From a bacterium (GTDB lineage Bacteria; Armatimonadota; Fimbriimonadia; Fimbriimonadales; GBS-DC), in the NCBI GenBank assembly GCA_029335935.2, contig JARJMV020000309.1, forward strand, positions 1 to 8,222: a DNA stretch of 8,222 bases. The letters run 5' to 3'. The translations under genes and the position numbers were made by a program. This document shows positions 5,588 through 8,222 of this stretch, piece by piece. The notes under the pieces were generated by a model, which did not search any database, was not told the DNA's origin, and worked only from the letters and a program-made list of their open reading frames with translations. Numbering within the stretch: position 1 is the stretch's first letter; each line of letters begins with the position of its first letter.

Positions 5588-5612
5588 GGCTGCAGGCGTG
5601 ATGCCTGCAGCC
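5588..5612. terminator. Perfect 10-pair hairpin between convergent operons
   Basis: GGCTGCAGGC (5588-5597) and its exact complement (5603-5612) enclose the loop GTGAT. It sits 30 bases after one stop codon and 7 bases from the other, so it could terminate both operons. There is no T-run, and it may instead be a dispersed palindromic repeat. Confidence 0.55.
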
Positions 5613-5619
5613 CACTTAT

Positions 5620-6144
5620 TCAGTGCTTCCACTTGATGGTGCAGCCGATGGGCGGCACATGCGAGACATGCGGGATGTCGTTTTGCAGCAGGCTCATAAT
5701 CGCGTCGCGCACATACTCGTGACGCACCTGGTCGGGATGCTCCCAGTTGTCGTCGAGGCGACCGTGATATTTCAGGTCGCGCTCCCCGTCGAACACGAAG
5801 AACTCTGGCGTGCGCGAGGCTTTGTAGGCGTGCGCCACCGCCTGAGTCGCATCAAACAGGTACGGGAACGGGTAGCCCTTCTCTTGGGCGACCTTTTGCA
5901 TGTTCTCGAAGCTGTCTTCGGGGTACTGGGTCGGGTCGTTCGAGTTGATGGCGACGAAGGCAACGCGGTCGCCGAACTCTTTCGCGAGTTGGACGACGCG
6001 CTCTTCATACGCCTTCACATACGGGCAGTGATTGCACCAGAAAAACAGCACCAGCACTGGCTTGTCGGCGAAGTCCTTGAGCGAGTAGGTCTTGCCGTCC
6101 ACGCCGGGCAGTTCGAAATCATATGCCGATTGACCGATTTCCAT
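5620..6144 (-). CDS. Thioredoxin-fold, peroxiredoxin-like protein (PRX_like1 type)
   Basis: This 174-residue cytoplasmic protein has an AhpC/TSA-type thioredoxin fold. DFELPGVDGKTYSLKDF at the start, VLVLFFWCNHCPYVKAYEERV with the CxxC pair Cys37/Cys40, AFVAINSND, a TPEFFVFD cis-proline segment and the ending IGCTIKWK are typical of this common but poorly characterised family. A thiol reductase or peroxidase role is expected; the substrate is unknown. The ATG at 6144 is preferred to an in-frame GTG at 6162 because the GTG overlaps the ribosome binding site AAGGAGG, which lies eight bases before the ATG. The preceding gene stops four bases upstream, so the two are co-transcribed and probably translationally coupled. 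Confidence 0.87.
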   Translation of the reverse strand: MEIGQSAYDFELPGVDGKTYSLKDFADKPVLVLFFWCNHCPYVKAYEERVVQLAKEFGDRVAFVAINSNDPTQYPEDSFENMQKVAQEKGYPFPYLFDATQAVAHAYKASRTPEFFVFDGERDLKYHGRLDDNWEHPDQVRHEYVRDAIMSLLQNDIPHVSHVPPIGCTIKWKH

Positions 6145-6148
6145 AGCC

Positions 6149-6463
6149 TCAACCTCCTTCACTGTTGCGGATTGCCTCGCGGAGCATGCTCAGCGAGGGG
6201 AGCGGCGCGAGTCGTCCATCTTCCCGTTGGAAGGTGCGGCAGGTTAGGCGGTAGGGCAAGTGGAGCTGGGGTTGCAGCTCGCGCCCGTCGATGCGGATGG
6301 TGGGCGAGCCGATGAAGCGATACTGCTCCGCCTGTGTCTGCGTGTCGATGCGAACCACTGCCACCTCCGCCGAAACGCCCTCCTGCGCCAGCGCTTCGTG
6401 AATCAACTCCAGCGCACGCTCGTGCGAGGGGCACTCGGGATAATAGAGCAGTTCAATTCGCAT
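6149..6463 (-). CDS. Small glutaredoxin/thioredoxin-fold protein
   Basis: This 104-residue soluble protein begins MRIELLYYPECPSHE, a beta strand leading to a redox-type turn with a single Cys11 (CPSH, not CxxC). FIGSPTIRIDG follows, with the cis-proline Pro54, and then a second Cys75 (LTCR). The layout fits thioredoxin-like proteins often annotated as glutaredoxin-like or found near organomercury or thiol-stress genes. The resolving partner may be Cys75 or the CxxC protein encoded downstream (inference). The ATG at 6463 is preferred to the ATG at 6478, since GGGAGG lies about seven bases before it. It starts 16 bases after the pntAB stop codon. Confidence 0.7.
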   Translation of the reverse strand: MRIELLYYPECPSHERALELIHEALAQEGVSAEVAVVRIDTQTQAEQYRFIGSPTIRIDGRELQPQLHLPYRLTCRTFQREDGRLAPLPSLSMLREAIRNSEGG

Positions 6464-6479
6464 CGTCGCGCCTCCCATA

Positions 6480-6788
6480 CTATTTTACCTGACTCGGGAG
6501 CGACTCGCGCCGACTGGGCTTGAACATCTGCAACATCCGATGGGTCACCAAAAAGCCGCCCACCACATTAATCGTGGCGAACACAAGGGCAATCGCGCCC
6601 AGCACCGCGCTGAGCGTGGTGTGCTGCGCCCCCACTGACAGTATCGCGCCGATAATCGTGATGCCCGATATCGCGTTGGAACCCGACATCAGCGGCGTGT
6701 GCAGCGTCGGGGGCACTTTGGTGATCACCTCGAACCCCACGAATATCGCCAGCACAAACACCGTCAGCGACGCCGCCAGTATCTCCAT
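6480..6788 (-). CDS. pntAB: NAD(P) transhydrogenase alpha subunit part 2 (membrane segment)
   Basis: This 102-residue protein is the dII-side membrane piece of the split proton-translocating transhydrogenase, which moves hydride from NADH to NADP at the cost of proton-motive force. FVLAIFVGFEVITKVPPTLHTPLMSGSNAISGI at 11-43 is the family hallmark, followed by two more helices and FATINVVGGFLVTHRMLQMF. Three helices match the usual length of about 100 residues. It needs PntAA and PntB, and neither gene flanks it here: the next gene upstream is divergent and downstream are two thiol-redox genes. No spaced Shine-Dalgarno precedes the ATG; AAGGG ends one base from it. A TATCTT box seven bases before the ATG allows a leaderless transcript. 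Confidence 0.88.
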   Translation of the reverse strand: MEILAASLTVFVLAIFVGFEVITKVPPTLHTPLMSGSNAISGITIIGAILSVGAQHTTLSAVLGAIALVFATINVVGGFLVTHRMLQMFKPSRRESLPSQVK

Positions 6789-6795
6789 ACCCTTA

Positions 6796-6801
6796 AAGAT
6801 A
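6796..6801 (-). promoter_or_regulatory. Possible leaderless -10 box (TATCTT) for pntAB
   Basis: TATCTT on the minus strand ends seven bases before the ATG at 6788, the spacing expected when transcription begins at the start codon. No -35 box is evident. The box matches the consensus at four of six positions only. Confidence 0.3.
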
Positions 6802-6813
6802 CCCGAATCGCAC

Positions 6814-6839
6814 GCATGCGCTATAATTGGGGCATGCGC
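6814..6839 (+). repeat. 8-base direct repeat flanking the M1 peptidase -10 box
   Basis: GCATGCGC occurs at 6814-6821 and 6832-6839, directly abutting the TATAATTGGG segment on both sides. Each copy contains the palindrome GCATGC, so the pair can also be read as inverted. The second copy covers the start codon. It may be an operator or a chance duplication. Confidence 0.4.
6822..6827 (+). promoter_or_regulatory. Leaderless-type -10 box (TATAAT) for the M1 peptidase
   Basis: A perfect TATAAT ends six bases before the A of the ATG at 6834, so transcription should begin at or within a base of the start codon. There is no Shine-Dalgarno before the ATG and no clear -35 box. This is the arrangement seen for leaderless genes in several bacterial phyla. 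Confidence 0.55.
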
Positions 6840-8222
6840 GCCTTGTTGATTCTCTGGACGTTGCTGAGTTTTGGGGCGGCGTGGGCAGGTGGCGAGGGCT
6901 GTGCGCTCTGCGGACGCGCCCACAACGCCGCGCTGAAGCACCCTGAGCTGCGCCTGCTGTCGTTCCCACTGCTCCTGCAAGACCCCCAACTCACCGATGT
7001 GCAGCACTACGACCTCACGCTCGAGATAATCCCCAGCACGCAGACGCTCGTCGGCTCGTGCGTGATGACCGTGAAAGTGGCTCAACCGACGCTGAACGCT
7101 TTTCGCTTTCGCCTGCGCGACAACTTCCTCATTACAGGATTGCGCTTGGACGGACGCCCCATTACCTTCACGCGCGAGAGCATCACCACGGTCCGCGCCG
7201 AGTTCGACCGCACCTACACGCAAAACGAGGTGTTCCAGCTACAGGTGGACTATCAGGGCGTGCCCGTGTCGCGCGGCTTCGGCTCGATAGAGTTCACCAC
7301 GCGCTCGTCGGGCGCAATCATCGTCGCCACACTCAGCCAGCCCTACTACGCCTACACTTGGTGGCCCGCGAAGGACGAGAACACCGACAAGGCGACGCTC
7401 ACCTTTACGCTGATTACCCCGCGCGATATGTTCGCCGTCGCAAACGGCATGCTCCAAGAGACTGCCGACCTGCCCAACAACCGCCGAAGCTACCGCTACC
7501 AGCACAACTACCCCATAGTGCCCTATCTGGTGGCGTTCGCCGCAACCAACTATCAATACTGGTCGCGCTCTTTCACCTACAACGGGCAGACGATGCCTGT
7601 CGACTTCTACATCTACCCCGAAAGCAACACGGCAACGAATCGCGCAGCGTGGGAACGCTGCATTCCGATGCTGCGTGTATTCAGCGATCTGTATGGAGTG
7701 TATCCGTTCATTCAGGAGCGGTACGGAATCTACCAGTTCCAGTTCGGTGGGGGTATGGAGCATCAGACGATGAGTGGTCAGGGCGATTTCGGCGAGTCGC
7801 TCACGGCGCACGAGTTGGCGCACCAGTGGTGGGGCGACATGATTACCTGCGCCACTTGGAACGACATCTGGCTCAACGAGGGCTTCGCCACCTACTCGGA
7901 GGCGTTGTGGGAAGAGTTCAAGAACGGCGCGAGCGACCCCGTCGCGCTACGCAACGCGATGCTGAGCCGTCGCCCCAGCAGACTGGATGGCAGCGTCTAT
8001 CGCTACGATACCAGCAGCGTGAACGCGATATTCAGTTCGAACTTCGCCTATCGCAAGGGCGCGTGGGTGCTGCACCAGCTCCGCTGGGTGCTGGGCACGG
8101 AGCGGTTCTTTGACCTTCTAACGCGCTATCGCCAGCGCTACGCCTACAGCCACGCGACTACTGCCGACTTCCAAAGCGTCGCGGAAGAGGTCTGGGGCGA
8201 CGCGATGGACTGGTTCTTCCAG
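6834..8222 (+). CDS. Secreted M1-family zinc aminopeptidase (3' end cut by window edge)
   Basis: This is a peptidase of the gluzincin M1 family, which removes N-terminal residues from peptides. Translation is open for 463 codons to the window edge. A signal peptide (residues 1-18, ending AWA) predicts export. The N-terminal beta domain includes YYAYTWWPAKDENTDKATL near 171-189. GGGMEH (305-310) stands for the GxMEN substrate-binding motif, and zinc site HELAH (326-330) is followed 18 residues later by Glu349 in NEGFA. YRKGA near 406 supplies the catalytic Tyr406. All active-site parts are present. The helical C-terminal domain is incomplete. An odd CALCGRAH segment (C23, C26, H30) follows the signal peptide. 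The start is the first ATG after a perfect -10 box and opens the signal peptide. The gene is divergent from pntAB. Confidence 0.92.
   Translation, partial: MRALLILWTLLSFGAAWAGGEGCALCGRAHNAALKHPELRLLSFPLLLQDPQLTDVQHYDLTLEIIPSTQTLVGSCVMTVKVAQPTLNAFRFRLRDNFLITGLRLDGRPITFTRESITTVRAEFDRTYTQNEVFQLQVDYQGVPVSRGFGSIEFTTRSSGAIIVATLSQPYYAYTWWPAKDENTDKATLTFTLITPRDMFAVANGMLQETADLPNNRRSYRYQHNYPIVPYLVAFAATNYQYWSRSFTYNGQTMPVDFYIYPESNTATNRAAWERCIPMLRVFSDLYGVYPFIQERYGIYQFQFGGGMEHQTMSGQGDFGESLTAHELAHQWWGDMITCATWNDIWLNEGFATYSEALWEEFKNGASDPVALRNAMLSRRPSRLDGSVYRYDTSSVNAIFSSNFAYRKGAWVLHQLRWVLGTERFFDLLTRYRQRYAYSHATTADFQSVAEEVWGDAMDWFFQ

Noticed and set aside
6480..7223. 247-codon version of the transhydrogenase gene extending leftward-strand coding upstream of 6788
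   Set aside because: The first 145 residues are unlike the family, and the extension runs opposite the M1 signal peptide and N-terminal domain. The family starts at about MEILAASL.
7058..8113. 351-codon plus-strand frame overlapping the M1 peptidase
   Set aside because: It is out of frame with the peptidase that contains all M1 catalytic motifs, and its product is Arg/His-rich and low in recognisable structure.
1..8222. CRISPR array, transposon ends or prophage genes
   Set aside because: No regularly spaced repeats, transposase-like protein or target-site duplication could be seen. The palindromes found are single hairpins.

Overview
The window reads as a chromosomal segment of a moderately GC-rich, aerobic bacterium that exports lipoproteins and c-type cytochromes. 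Two genes start with lipobox signal peptides, two products carry CxxCH heme c motifs, and there is a secreted peptidase and a lipoprotein serpin. The combination of protein types (HNH_5 endonuclease, a PntAB type typical of deep-branching aerobes, serpin, cytochrome bd-superfamily proteins) would fit Armatimonadota, Chloroflexota or Deinococcota-like lineages. That placement is a guess from resemblance. No rRNA, tRNA, transposase, phage gene or CRISPR array was seen, and there is no gene-free stretch longer than 300 bases.

Layout from left to right: a serpin lipoprotein (minus strand, cut by the left edge) lies downstream of a four-helix membrane protein (minus). A divergent promoter region then leads rightward, through a 180-base structured leader, into an HNH endonuclease gene (plus). 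The HNH gene converges, over two hairpins, on a lipoprotein cytochrome c (minus). A second divergent control region carries two CRP/FNR-type palindromes and separates that cytochrome from a rightward two-gene operon. This operon encodes two paralogous multi-helix proteins that resemble cytochrome bd oxidase subunit I (CydA), the first with a fused C-terminal cytochrome c domain. It ends at a perfect hairpin and converges on a leftward operon of three genes: transhydrogenase PntAB, a glutaredoxin-like protein and a PRX-like thioredoxin-fold protein. Divergent from that operon is a secreted M1 metallopeptidase (plus, cut by the right edge) whose -10 box lies so close to its ATG that the mRNA is probably leaderless.

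The most interesting system is the respiratory centre (2286-5558). The two CydA-like subunits keep a TM1 histidine and an ExxR motif matching those of cytochrome bd, but I see no quinol-loop signature. The first subunit carries its own heme c domain, and a separate membrane-anchored cytochrome c is divergently transcribed from a shared control region. I infer a bd-superfamily oxygen reductase that takes electrons from cytochrome c rather than quinol, under control of a CRP/FNR-family regulator. Families lacking the quinol site have been recognised by phylogenomics, but to my knowledge they are poorly characterised biochemically. The second item of note is a possible terminator/antiterminator switch in the HNH leader.
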